Assembly (NCBI RefSeq): GCF_003583765.1
Contig: NZ_QXQA01000024.1
Location: 1 to 63,112 of the forward strand
Length of the DNA: 63,112 nt
Origin: Paenibacillus nanensis
GTDB taxonomy: Bacteria > Bacillota > Bacilli > Paenibacillales > Paenibacillaceae
Direction of reading: 5' to 3'
In this document: piece by piece, positions 1-8,106 of the stretch
How positions within the stretch are numbered: position 1 is the first letter of the stretch
How the letters are laid out: each line of letters opens with the position of its first letter
Notes under the pieces: generated by a model
What the model was told of the DNA's origin: nothing
The model's database searches: none
Seen by the model: only the letters and a program-made list of their open reading frames with translations
Translations under genes and position numbers: made by a program

Positions 1-576
1 CATCGAACGTCGTAAGCGTAACAACATCGGCATCGATACCTGTGACTGTTCCTGTAAGCAACTTTGCAAGCACAGCCAAAACAAGCACGACAGCGGATTT
101 CAGCTGGAGTCCCGCGAACAATGCAGCGTCAATCATAATCGAGCAGTCGCTGAAAGGTACGAACACGTGGGCAGCTGCAATAACGGGAACGATTGCTCCA
201 ACGGCAGGAAGCGCAACCGTAACAGGTCTAAGCCCGTCGACGGAATATGATTTCCGCCTCGTCGTAACAGGCGGCAGCAATGCCGGAACATCGAACGTCG
301 TAAGCGTAACAACATCGGCATCGATACCTGTGACCGTTCCTGTAAGCAACTTTGCAAGCACAGCCAAAACAAGCACGACAGCGGATTTCAGCTGGAGTCC
401 CGCGAACAATGCAGCGTCAATCATAATCGAGCAGTCGCTGAAAGGCACGAACACGTGGGCAGCTGCAATAACGGGAACGATTGCTCCAACGGCAGGAAGC
501 GCAACCGTAACGGGTCTGAGCCCGTCCACGGAATATGATTTCCGCCTCGTCGTAACAGGCGGCAGCAATGCCGGTA
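1..576 (+). repeat. Tandem 288-bp direct repeat inside the FN3/SLH gene
   Basis: Bases 1-288 and 289-576 are the same 288-bp (96-codon) unit. By eye only five substitutions separate them before the copies diverge at the very end, and all five are at third codon positions and synonymous. The upstream edge of the array is cut by the window, so there may be more copies. Confidence 0.95.
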
Positions 577-2798
577 TCTCGAATACAGCTTCCGTTATTA
601 CAGATGCCGTGCTACCACCCGATCCGGTTTACGCAATTGCGCCGATTGGCAATCAGGTCCTGACACCATTAACGGTGGGTTATACAACGCAAGAAACAAA
701 AAATATTACTATCACACGCACTGGCACAGGGACGCTAAATCAACTTGCCGTTGCCCTGGAAGGCGCTGGAGCGAACGAATTCGAAATTACGCAGCCGGCA
801 GTTCCTACACTGGATGAAAGCACACCGGCGACTATCTTTACGATACGGGCTAAAGGCGGTTTGCTGCCCGGAACGTATACCGTAACGGTCAGAATTTCAG
901 CCACAAACATGGCGGATGTAACCTTCACGACAACTCAAGTGGTCGCGCCAGCTGAGGAGCCGACAGTTCCCGGCGCGCCGCAGAATGTTGCTGCAGTCGG
1001 AGGCAACAAAACGGTCGATTTATCCTGGCACGCAGTTGCCGGCGCTGACTACTACAAGGTTTACATGAAAAATGCAGAAGGGACATATAGCAGCTTGCCT
1101 ATTGCTACTGTAACTGTCCCTGCGTATCGCGTACAAGATCTGACGAATGGTACGATCTATTTCTTCAAAGTAACAGCAGGCAACGCGGGCGGCGAAAGCG
1201 TATCTTCGGCAGAAGCAACCGCAAAGCCAATAACGGTGCCATCAGCCCCAACGGGGATCACTGCCCAGGCAGGCAACGGTTCGGCTACCATTTTATTTGA
1301 TCCTCCTGCCGATAACGGAGGAAGTCCGGTCACCCGTTTCGTGGTAACAGATTCTACAGGCTCAATCGAGGCTACGGGAACGGCAAGCCCGATAACCGTT
1401 ACTGGTCTGAATAATGGAACAAGCTATATGTTTACGGTGAAGGCTGTCAATGAAGCGGGAAGCAGCTTGCCATCGGCGTTATCCAATGCTGTGGTGCCAT
1501 ACGCGCCTGTGCCAACGCCAACGCCGTTACCACAGCCTGCACCGAACATAAGCGTTGAAGTGCTTGTGAATGGAAAGGTTGAGAAGGCGGGAACGGCAAC
1601 GGTTACTACGGTTAATAATCAACAAGTCATAAACATCGTTGTGGATCAGAAGAAGCTGGAAGAGAAGCTCGATGCGGAAGGACTTGGCGCGATTGTCACA
1701 ATCCCTGTCAATTCGGATGCAGATATCGTGGTCGGCGAGCTGAACGGCCATATGATTAAAAATATGGAGAACAAGCTTGCTGTTCTGGAAATCAAAACAG
1801 AAAGGGCAACCTATTCCATTCCAGCTCAGCAAATGAACATCGACAAAGTGTCTCGCCAGATCGGCAAGTCGGTTAACCTCCAGGATATCAAGGTGAAGGT
1901 TGAAATTGCGGAACCATTGCCGGATATGGTGAAAGTCGTTGAAAACGCGGCGAAAAAGGGAGCGTTTACGATTGTCGTACCACCGGTCAACTTCACGGTT
2001 ACCGTATCGTATGGAAACACAACGATAAGTGTTGAGAAATTCAACGCCTTCGTAGAACGAACAGTTGCGATTCCGGAAGGAGCCGACCCGAACAAAATTA
2101 CTACAGGCGTTGTCATTGAACCGGACGGTACCGTGCGCCACGTGCCGACGAAGGTCATCAAGAATGATGGCAAATATTACGCGGTGATCAATAGCTTGAC
2201 GAACAGCACATACTCCGTTGTATGGCATCCGATAGAGTTTGCAGATGTTGCCGGTCATTGGTCCAAATCGGCAGTCAATGATATGGGATCGCGCATGGTT
2301 ATTGAAGGAACGGGAGAAGGGCAATTCAGTCCGGACCGCAACATTACCCGCGCAGAATTTGCGGCCATTATTGTACGCGGCCTAGGACTAAGATTGGAAG
2401 AGGGAGCAGTTCCATTCTCGGATGTGAATGAATCCGCTTGGTACAGCAGCGCGATTGAAACGGCGTACGCGTATAAGCTGATCAATGGATATGAGGACGG
2501 CACCTTTGGTCCGAATGACCCGATTACACGTGAGCAGGCCATGGTCATTATCGCAAGGGCGATGGAAATGACAAGCCTGAAGGCTAAGCTTCCTATCCAG
2601 CCTGCAGAGGATATTCTCCAACCGTACGCAGATGCGGCCAAAGTCTCCGACTGGGCACTAGAGAGCATCGCGGACAGTGTAAAATTAGGCATGATTACGG
2701 GTAGAAGCAGCACAGAGCTTGCACCAAAAGCGTATATAACAAGAGCTGAAGTGGCTGTGGTCGTACAGCGTCTCCTTCAGAAATCGAATTTGATTTGA
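3..2798 (+). CDS. FN3-repeat surface protein with three C-terminal SLH domains (5' truncated)
   Basis: The gene enters the window in frame, so its start, signal peptide and upstream repeats are missing. Visible residues, numbered from the edge: two nearly identical 96-residue FN3-like repeats (about 1-192), an Ig-like module (about 200-305), two further FN3 domains (about 310-485), a Pro-rich linker, a roughly 230-residue region often seen before SLH in Paenibacillus surface proteins, then three SLH domains (about 740-918) containing FSPDRNITRAEFA and FGPNDPITREQA. SLH triplets bind pyruvylated secondary cell-wall polymer, so this is an S-layer-type surface protein. No catalytic domain is visible in the part seen; one may lie upstream. 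A GTG at 42 is only an internal Val codon. Confidence 0.9.
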   Translation, partial: SNVVSVTTSASIPVTVPVSNFASTAKTSTTADFSWSPANNAASIIIEQSLKGTNTWAAAITGTIAPTAGSATVTGLSPSTEYDFRLVVTGGSNAGTSNVVSVTTSASIPVTVPVSNFASTAKTSTTADFSWSPANNAASIIIEQSLKGTNTWAAAITGTIAPTAGSATVTGLSPSTEYDFRLVVTGGSNAGISNTASVITDAVLPPDPVYAIAPIGNQVLTPLTVGYTTQETKNITITRTGTGTLNQLAVALEGAGANEFEITQPAVPTLDESTPATIFTIRAKGGLLPGTYTVTVRISATNMADVTFTTTQVVAPAEEPTVPGAPQNVAAVGGNKTVDLSWHAVAGADYYKVYMKNAEGTYSSLPIATVTVPAYRVQDLTNGTIYFFKVTAGNAGGESVSSAEATAKPITVPSAPTGITAQAGNGSATILFDPPADNGGSPVTRFVVTDSTGSIEATGTASPITVTGLNNGTSYMFTVKAVNEAGSSLPSALSNAVVPYAPVPTPTPLPQPAPNISVEVLVNGKVEKAGTATVTTVNNQQVINIVVDQKKLEEKLDAEGLGAIVTIPVNSDADIVVGELNGHMIKNMENKLAVLEIKTERATYSIPAQQMNIDKVSRQIGKSVNLQDIKVKVEIAEPLPDMVKVVENAAKKGAFTIVVPPVNFTVTVSYGNTTISVEKFNAFVERTVAIPEGADPNKITTGVVIEPDGTVRHVPTKVIKNDGKYYAVINSLTNSTYSVVWHPIEFADVAGHWSKSAVNDMGSRMVIEGTGEGQFSPDRNITRAEFAAIIVRGLGLRLEEGAVPFSDVNESAWYSSAIETAYAYKLINGYEDGTFGPNDPITREQAMVIIARAMEMTSLKAKLPIQPAEDILQPYADAAKVSDWALESIADSVKLGMITGRSSTELAPKAYITRAEVAVVVQRLLQKSNLI

Positions 2799-2814
2799 TC
2801 ATAGCAGCATGCTC

Positions 2815-2862
2815 AAGACGTTTCCTGCGCCATGTTAATTATGGCATAGGGAGCGTCTTTTC
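2815..2862 (+). terminator. Rho-independent terminator after the FN3/SLH gene
   Basis: AAGACG at 2815-2820 pairs with CGTCTT at 2854-2859, with GCCAT/ATGGC pairing inside, followed by a short T run. Confidence 0.75.
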
Positions 2863-2915
2863 TCATTGTTCTTCAAAGCTTCCAAATTACAGACGGAATC
2901 CCAATAATTCATCAT

Positions 2916-2942
2916 GGAATTCATGGAATGAGATGCCGATGA
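2916..2942 (+). promoter_or_regulatory. Possible sigma-D type promoter of the chemoreceptor gene
   Basis: GCCGATGA at 2935-2942 is one base from the Bacillus sigma-D -10 consensus GCCGATAA. The matching -35 position 15 bases upstream reads GGAA rather than TAAA, so the match is partial. Chemoreceptor genes of Bacillales are commonly sigma-D dependent, which is why I report it. Confidence 0.35.
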
Positions 2943-2975
2943 ATGTACTAGAATCATATTTCTAGGAGGGCCATC

Positions 2976-4559
2976 ATGTTATTGCGTAATTGGAAAGTAT
3001 CTACCAAAATCTTCAGTCTCCTCATTTTATCGCTGGCCTTTATTGTCGTAATCGGTATTTCCAGTTACCTCTCGTTGGAGAGCGTCACCACAAACTCCAA
3101 ACGAATGTATGAAGAAAAAATGACTGCTTCGGCCCTGATTGAGGGTATTTTGTTTAACAATTCGCAAATCGATTCCTACAATTTGGAGCGTCTTATCAAT
3201 ACGGACGCCACAAATAATGAATTTCTGCTGAAGCAAATCGACGACCGCGTTCAAGAAAACATTGCCATGCAAAAAACGTTCGAAGCGATTCCGACGACCC
3301 CGCAGGTCGAGGAGCAATACTTGCTGTTCAAATCGTTAGTCCAAAAAAATAACGACGCGAAAAAAGGCTTCGATACGCATATCATTGACGGAAACAGCGA
3401 TGAGGCGTATCAAGTGTACATTAATCAGCTAAAGCCGATTCGCAAGGATATGATTACAGCGATCGACACCATCGTCAAGTACCAGCAGGAAGACGCCAAA
3501 ATGTTTTACGAGGAAAGCAAAAGCAGCGCACAAAAAGCAAATCGTTTAACGATTGGGATCGCGGCTCTCTCGATCGTGCTGTGCGGAATGATCGGCTGGC
3601 TAATTGTTCGTACCATTACAAGGCCGGTCCGGAAATTGCAGGAGGTCATGGCTCGGCTGAAAAATAACGACTTGACGGCTGAGGCTGATTATAAATCGAA
3701 GGATGAGATTGGTCAGCTTTGCGAGTCGTTTAATTCCACGATTCTAAATTTGCGCGGCTTGGTTAACCAAATCTTGGACTCGGCAGGCAATGTAGCGGCA
3801 TCGAGCCAGCAAATTTCTTCAAGCACGGAAGAGGTGTCCGCCGGCAACATGAAGCTGGCCGAAGACAGCCAGATGATAGCCGAGCTATTCAAGGAACTGT
3901 CGATTGCGAATAACGACGTCGCGGGCCGGGCGGAAGATGCCGCAGAAATGTCCGCTCAAACCTTGTCCATCGCGATGGAAGGCGGCGCCGTCATAAGAGC
4001 CTCGATCCAAGGCATGGATGATGTAAGCGAAAAGATGAAGCTTTTAGAAGAAGATTCGGAGAAAATCGGCGAAATTATCGGCGTAATCGATGAAATCTCC
4101 TCGCAAACCAATTTGCTCGCGCTTAATGCGGCAATCGAAGCAGCCCGCGCAGGCGAGCAGGGCCGCGGATTCGCCGTGGTTGCGAATGAAGTGCGTAAGC
4201 TTGCCGAACGCAGCATCGACGCAACCAAGCAGATCTCGGGTATCATCCGTAAGATGCAGGTTAATATGCACAACAGCGTCAAAGCGGTTTCAGAGGGAGT
4301 AGGCCATTCCAGACAAACGCAGGAGTCCTTCGATTTGATCCTGCAAAAAGTGAATGATACCTCCGAGCAAATTACGATGATCGCCGCAGCATGCGAGGAA
4401 CAAGCGGCGCAAACCGCACAGGTGTCACAATCGGTCGAATCGATCGCTTCCATCAGCGAAGAGACCGCGGCGGCGACGGAAGAGACAGCTGCCACATCGC
4501 AGTCGCTTGCGAAGCTGGCTGAGGAGCTGCATCATTCGGTAAGCGTGTTTAAAGTCTAG
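2976..4559 (+). CDS. Methyl-accepting chemotaxis protein
   Basis: Transmembrane chemoreceptor, 527 residues. A first membrane helix (about 12-30) and a second (about 191-212) bracket an extracellular helical region of about 160 residues resembling the 4HB_MCP ligand-binding type. A HAMP domain follows (about 213-265, starting near RPVRKLQEVM), then a long cytoplasmic signalling coiled coil with the conserved hairpin tip near residues 373-410 (QTNLLALNAAIEAARAGE). It should couple ligand sensing to CheA/CheW at the membrane. Start ATG has AGGAGG about 8 bases upstream. Ligand unknown. The gene stands alone with terminators on both sides. Confidence 0.95.
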   Translation: MLLRNWKVSTKIFSLLILSLAFIVVIGISSYLSLESVTTNSKRMYEEKMTASALIEGILFNNSQIDSYNLERLINTDATNNEFLLKQIDDRVQENIAMQKTFEAIPTTPQVEEQYLLFKSLVQKNNDAKKGFDTHIIDGNSDEAYQVYINQLKPIRKDMITAIDTIVKYQQEDAKMFYEESKSSAQKANRLTIGIAALSIVLCGMIGWLIVRTITRPVRKLQEVMARLKNNDLTAEADYKSKDEIGQLCESFNSTILNLRGLVNQILDSAGNVAASSQQISSSTEEVSAGNMKLAEDSQMIAELFKELSIANNDVAGRAEDAAEMSAQTLSIAMEGGAVIRASIQGMDDVSEKMKLLEEDSEKIGEIIGVIDEISSQTNLLALNAAIEAARAGEQGRGFAVVANEVRKLAERSIDATKQISGIIRKMQVNMHNSVKAVSEGVGHSRQTQESFDLILQKVNDTSEQITMIAAACEEQAAQTAQVSQSVESIASISEETAAATEETAATSQSLAKLAEELHHSVSVFKV

Positions 4560-4576
4560 TTCATAAAAAAATGATG

Positions 4577-4607
4577 AAATCCCGTTGGATCCTCCAGCGG
4601 GATTTTT
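4577..4607 (+). terminator. Rho-independent terminator after the chemoreceptor
   Basis: AAATCCCGTTGGA at 4577-4589 pairs with TCCAGCGGGATTT (one G-T wobble) and continues into a T run. Confidence 0.85.
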
Positions 4608-4676
4608 CGTATGATAGAATAATAACTATAATGCATGTAGCAGATTTCATCCGGTCATAGAAGGTGGACAAAAAAT

Positions 4677-5867
4677 ATGCCGCAAAAAAACGCAATCGCT
4701 CAGCCTGATCTGTTTCAGCAGCTATTTGATCATCATTCTGACGGGATATGTATCGTAGACGAAAAAGGCCATTTTTTGTATGCAAATGTTTCGCTGCTAG
4801 CCATGCTAGGTTACACACGCGAGGAAATTTCACAACTAACATGGGAGCAATTATTGGCAGGTGAAGCGGCTAGCCGTTCCATCCTGCCGATGCAGCATCA
4901 AAAGGGGCACCCTGTCTATGTGAAATTAGCATCTATTCCGCTAGAACATGGAAGTCTATTCCGAATCGAGAAGGTGTCGCGGTATCGGGAGCATCGCAAG
5001 GAACTAATAGATGCGCAAGAGATGTTTTCGTTCTTATCCGAGAAATCTCAAAACATCATATCTTCTATATCGGCAGACGGCGTATTCACCTACGTTTCCC
5101 CTACCGTGCAGGCACTCCTTGGCTATACGCCTGCGGAGGTGGTCGGGCAGACGGCTGCATCTTTTAATCACCCTGAGACGAACAAGAAGCTGCTGGAGCA
5201 CCGAAGCTCCTTGTTTGTCGATCAAAACACGGTGAAATTCACGGGCCTCGTTCGTCATAAAAACGGCGGTTATCGCTGGTACGAGACGACAGTCGAATAT
5301 ATACGCGACGAATCGGGAGACATCATACAGAGCATTGGCGTTGGCTGGGACATTACAGACCGGAAAGAAGCCGAGGAAACCATCCTGCACTTGGCCTTCC
5401 ACGATAGCCTCACGGATTTGCCGAACCGGCGTCTCTTTATTGACAAGGTGAATGCCCGGCTAAAGGGAGCAGCGAACGAGCTTCATGCCTTATTGTTAAT
5501 CGACTTGGACGGGTTTAAAGCGATCAACGACCGTTTCGGTCATGACAGAGGCGACGTGGTGCTTATCGAAGTAGCGCATAGGTTAACGGCTGCCATTGGC
5601 GATAAGGAATGTGTGGCCCGCTGGGGAGGGGATGAGTTTACGATCCTTCTGACCAGCATGAACAGCAAGACGGACTTGACAATCTTAATCGAGCGGGTCA
5701 AGGAGGCCATCGCCGAGCCTTTCCGTATTGCAGGGCATACCCATGTTCTTTCAGCAAGTATTGGCTTTTCTTACTTCCGCGAAGACGGCGATTCGGTAGA
5801 GGCGCTTATCAGACATGCGGATGCTGCGATGTACAGGTCCAAACGGGAAGCGAAAATAGAAACGTAA
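4677..5867 (+). CDS. PAS-PAS-GGDEF diguanylate cyclase
   Basis: Probable soluble cyclase making c-di-GMP from two GTP, 396 residues, no membrane segment. PAS 1 spans about 10-110 and PAS 2 about 120-235, the latter ending in a PAC-type GWDITDRKEAEE. A GGDEF domain follows, with DLPNRRLF and an intact GGDEF signature at 317-321 (ARWGGDEFTILL). The position of the inhibitory RxxD site, nine residues before GGDEF, reads GDKE, so product inhibition at an I-site looks absent. No EAL domain. It is a candidate source of signal for the degenerate GGDEF protein of the EPS operon about 20 kb away, which is inference only. Start ATG follows an AAGGTGG element. Confidence 0.92.
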   Translation: MPQKNAIAQPDLFQQLFDHHSDGICIVDEKGHFLYANVSLLAMLGYTREEISQLTWEQLLAGEAASRSILPMQHQKGHPVYVKLASIPLEHGSLFRIEKVSRYREHRKELIDAQEMFSFLSEKSQNIISSISADGVFTYVSPTVQALLGYTPAEVVGQTAASFNHPETNKKLLEHRSSLFVDQNTVKFTGLVRHKNGGYRWYETTVEYIRDESGDIIQSIGVGWDITDRKEAEETILHLAFHDSLTDLPNRRLFIDKVNARLKGAANELHALLLIDLDGFKAINDRFGHDRGDVVLIEVAHRLTAAIGDKECVARWGGDEFTILLTSMNSKTDLTILIERVKEAIAEPFRIAGHTHVLSASIGFSYFREDGDSVEALIRHADAAMYRSKREAKIET

Positions 5868-5870
5868 AGG

Positions 5871-5916
5871 AAGCCCCCGATTCGTTAGTTAAAGCTGACG
5901 GATTGAGGGCTTTCTT
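5871..5916 (+). terminator. Rho-independent terminator after the diguanylate cyclase
   Basis: AAGCCCCCGATTCGT at 5871-5885 pairs imperfectly with ACGGATTGAGGGCTT at 5898-5912, followed by a T-rich tail. Confidence 0.7.
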
Positions 5917-5999
5917 CTATGAAAAATAGGAAACGACTCTAGTTACTCATCTAAAGCATTCTCGCGGCTTTTTCATATATTGACCTCGAGGTGATGACA

Positions 6000-6440
6000 A
6001 TGGCAATGCATAAGATACAGCCTTCTGATTTGTGTAGAAGATTTGCGAGAATCTTGAACGCGACGCCGGCTGTGATTAACGGCGTATGTACCGCCACAAG
6101 GTCGAGAACGAACATCAAACCTAGAGTGTTAGGCAGAAGAGCGGAATCCTTTATGTTTGTTCCGCAGGCGTATTCTTTCGAAAGCATGGATCGCCAGGGC
6201 AGAGCTTTGTGCCTCGGTGAGACGGTCATCCTGCAATCCGAGCTGAACCCATTTATTACGCGGCTTCGGAGACAAGGGATCAAAGTGACGGCAACGCATA
6301 ACCACTGGCTTTTTGATTCTCCACGGCTTATGTACATTCACTACGAAGCGATCGATAAGCCCCTTAGCTTCGCAAGGAAAGTCCGCTTTGCCAACCGCGT
6401 CTTAACATCCCGCATTGTCCGCGGAGGATCTAGCAAATAA
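6000..6440 (+). CDS. DUF1259 family protein, copy 1
   Basis: About 146 residues of the DUF1259 (LppY/LpqO-like) family, whose biochemical role is not established. Conserved features include INGVCTATRSRTN near the N-terminus, a GETVILQSE segment and the HNHWLFDSPRLMYIH block, whose clustered histidines suggest metal or ligand binding. No signal peptide. A GTG at 5991 and ATG at 5994 lie in frame upstream, but GAGGTGA at 5988-5994 is spaced correctly only for the ATG at 6000, or less well 6006. It sits 15 bp before a second, clearly paralogous gene, so the two are probably co-transcribed and arose by tandem duplication. Confidence 0.85.
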   Translation: MAMHKIQPSDLCRRFARILNATPAVINGVCTATRSRTNIKPRVLGRRAESFMFVPQAYSFESMDRQGRALCLGETVILQSELNPFITRLRRQGIKVTATHNHWLFDSPRLMYIHYEAIDKPLSFARKVRFANRVLTSRIVRGGSSK

Positions 6441-6455
6441 AAAGGAGGTTTATCC

Positions 6456-6878
6456 ATGGCGAATTTCGAAAGAACTTGCGAGCAATTCGGCCGAATTCTT
6501 GGAGGCATGCATACCTCCGCGAACGGGGTGTGCACGGTCATGAAATCGAGAACGAATATTAAGCCTGTTGTCCTTGGCAGACGCGGCCGCTCGTTTTTGC
6601 TTGTCCCCCAAATGTTCAGCTTTGAATCGATGACCAGAGACGGCCGAGCCCTTTGCAGCGGAGAAACCGTCATTTTGCAATCGGAGATCAACCGGTTTAC
6701 GAGCAGGCTTCGCAAGCACGGTATCAAGGTGACGGCCATCCATAACCACTGGCTTTTCGACAGTCCTCGCCTTATGTTCATGCACTGGGAATCGGTCGAC
6801 AACCCGGTAGCATTCGCGAGAAAAACGAAAGACGCGTTAAGCGTCCTCACGACGAGAGTCGTTAGAGGGAGAAGATAG
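6456..6878 (+). CDS. DUF1259 family protein, copy 2
   Basis: Paralogue of the preceding gene, 140 residues, sharing ANGVCTVMKSRTNIKP, the GETVILQSEINRF block and HNHWLFDSPRLMFMHW. By eye well over half the residues match copy 1, with neither copy showing lost motifs. AAAGGAGG lies just before the ATG. Many DUF1259 proteins in actinobacteria carry two such modules in one chain; here the modules are separate adjacent genes, which would fit a heterodimer. Function unknown. Confidence 0.85.
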   Translation: MANFERTCEQFGRILGGMHTSANGVCTVMKSRTNIKPVVLGRRGRSFLLVPQMFSFESMTRDGRALCSGETVILQSEINRFTSRLRKHGIKVTAIHNHWLFDSPRLMFMHWESVDNPVAFARKTKDALSVLTTRVVRGRR

Positions 6879-6956
6879 AGGCAGCCTGCTTCGAGGCATG
6901 AGCTTGGGTTTCTGTATCGCGTTCATGCTTTTTTTGATTGAAGGCGATAGCAATGT

Positions 6957-6986
6957 TTGGATTGGCCGCTCTCCCTTTGATACAAT
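6957..6986 (+). promoter_or_regulatory. Sigma-A type promoter of the exporter gene
   Basis: TTGGAT at 6957-6962, an 18-base spacer, and TACAAT at 6981-6986, about 34 bases before the ATG. Confidence 0.55.
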
Positions 6987-7019
6987 AGGATCGTATGAAC
7001 GACATCAAGGAGGGGCGCC

Positions 7020-8057
7020 ATGACATTTGGAGCTCGTATGCTCAAGACTGGCATTGCAGTCACGCTGGCCCTGTACGTCAGCATTTGGCTTAATTTCTCG
7101 CCTCCGGTAATTGCCGCGGTGGCTGCAATTTTCGCGCTGCAGCCATCGATATACCGGTCTTGGCGGCATTTCATCGAGCAGGTGCAGGCGAATACGCTCG
7201 GCGCCGTTATCGCGCTGCTGGCCGGCAAATTTTTCTCGAACGAGCCTATCGCCGTCGGCGTGGTCTGCATTCTGGTTATCATGATCTGTATGAAAATCGG
7301 AATGGTGGAATCGATCGGCCTGACGCTGGTCACAGTCGTGTCTGTAATGGAGGCTTCTGGGGAGTGGCAATTTGCGCTGAACCGTTTTCTGCTCAGCATG
7401 ATCGGCATCATATCGGCATTTTTGCTTAATATCGCATTTATCCCGCCTGATCCAAAGGAGCAAATCAATAAGCAGATCCACTCGGTCTTCAACCAGCTTT
7501 CCCTGCTGCTTCGCACTGCGATTTCCGATGAAATCAAAGAGAAGGTGTTTCGGGAGCAAATGCAGGAAGTGGAGGATAAGCTCAAGTCTTTGACGGATAA
7601 GTATAAGCTCTTGGAAGAGGAGTTCAAGAAGCTGAAGCGCGCGAAATACCGGCAAAAGCGCCATATTGTCGTGTACAAACAGCTGCTGCACAACCTACAT
7701 AAGGGCTATGAGGTGCTCGAGGCGATACAGGAGCATTATTTCCAGGCGGAACGGACGCCGGACATCAATATGAACTATGACGGCCATTTGGAGAGACTGA
7801 TCAAGTTCAATGAGCATGTGCTGCTCAAGTTTGAAGACAAGGTGAAGCCGGGCATCTGGATTTCCGAGTCGATCGAGGAAGCGAACGATGCGTTCATGAA
7901 GCACGCGACCGATTGCTATAATGAAGACAGGGACGGTGCGCTCCGGCTGTTCATTGTCGCCGCGGCCATTTATGATTACGGGCATCAGACGATTCGATCG
8001 GACCGATTAGTCGACCATACGGACTCGGATGACGCAGAGCAGGCGACTTCGGCCTAA
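7020..8057 (+). CDS. Aromatic acid exporter family (ArAE_1/DUF939, FUSC-like) membrane protein
   Basis: Membrane protein of 345 residues. The N-terminal 140 residues hold several hydrophobic helices (LKTGIAVTLALYVSIWL, VIAAVAAIFALQPSIYRSW, and later segments), with the FALQPSIYRSW-type signature of the ArAE_1 family. The remainder is a long charged, helical cytoplasmic domain (about 160-260 strongly coiled-coil). The family is related to FUSC exporters such as AaeB, but transport substrates of the Bacillales members are not proven. AAGGAGGG precedes the ATG. Single-gene unit with its own promoter and a shared terminator with the convergent AraC gene. Confidence 0.85.
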   Translation: MTFGARMLKTGIAVTLALYVSIWLNFSPPVIAAVAAIFALQPSIYRSWRHFIEQVQANTLGAVIALLAGKFFSNEPIAVGVVCILVIMICMKIGMVESIGLTLVTVVSVMEASGEWQFALNRFLLSMIGIISAFLLNIAFIPPDPKEQINKQIHSVFNQLSLLLRTAISDEIKEKVFREQMQEVEDKLKSLTDKYKLLEEEFKKLKRAKYRQKRHIVVYKQLLHNLHKGYEVLEAIQEHYFQAERTPDINMNYDGHLERLIKFNEHVLLKFEDKVKPGIWISESIEEANDAFMKHATDCYNEDRDGALRLFIVAAAIYDYGHQTIRSDRLVDHTDSDDAEQATSA

Positions 8058-8061
8058 AGGC

Positions 8062-8105
8062 AAGACCCTTGGTTGATCAGTTTCGACTGATGAATCAAGG
8101 GTCTT
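8062..8105. terminator. Bidirectional terminator between convergent genes
   Basis: AAGACCCTTG at 8062-8071 pairs with CAAGGGTCTT at 8096-8105, with ATCAGT/ACTGAT inside. It lies between the exporter stop and the AraC stop and can serve both strands. Confidence 0.8.
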
Positions 8106-8106
8106 C

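Noticed and set aside
1527..2324. 265-residue minus-strand open frame within the FN3/SLH gene
   Set aside because: Shadow; composition biased to Arg, Asn, His, and no ribosome site.
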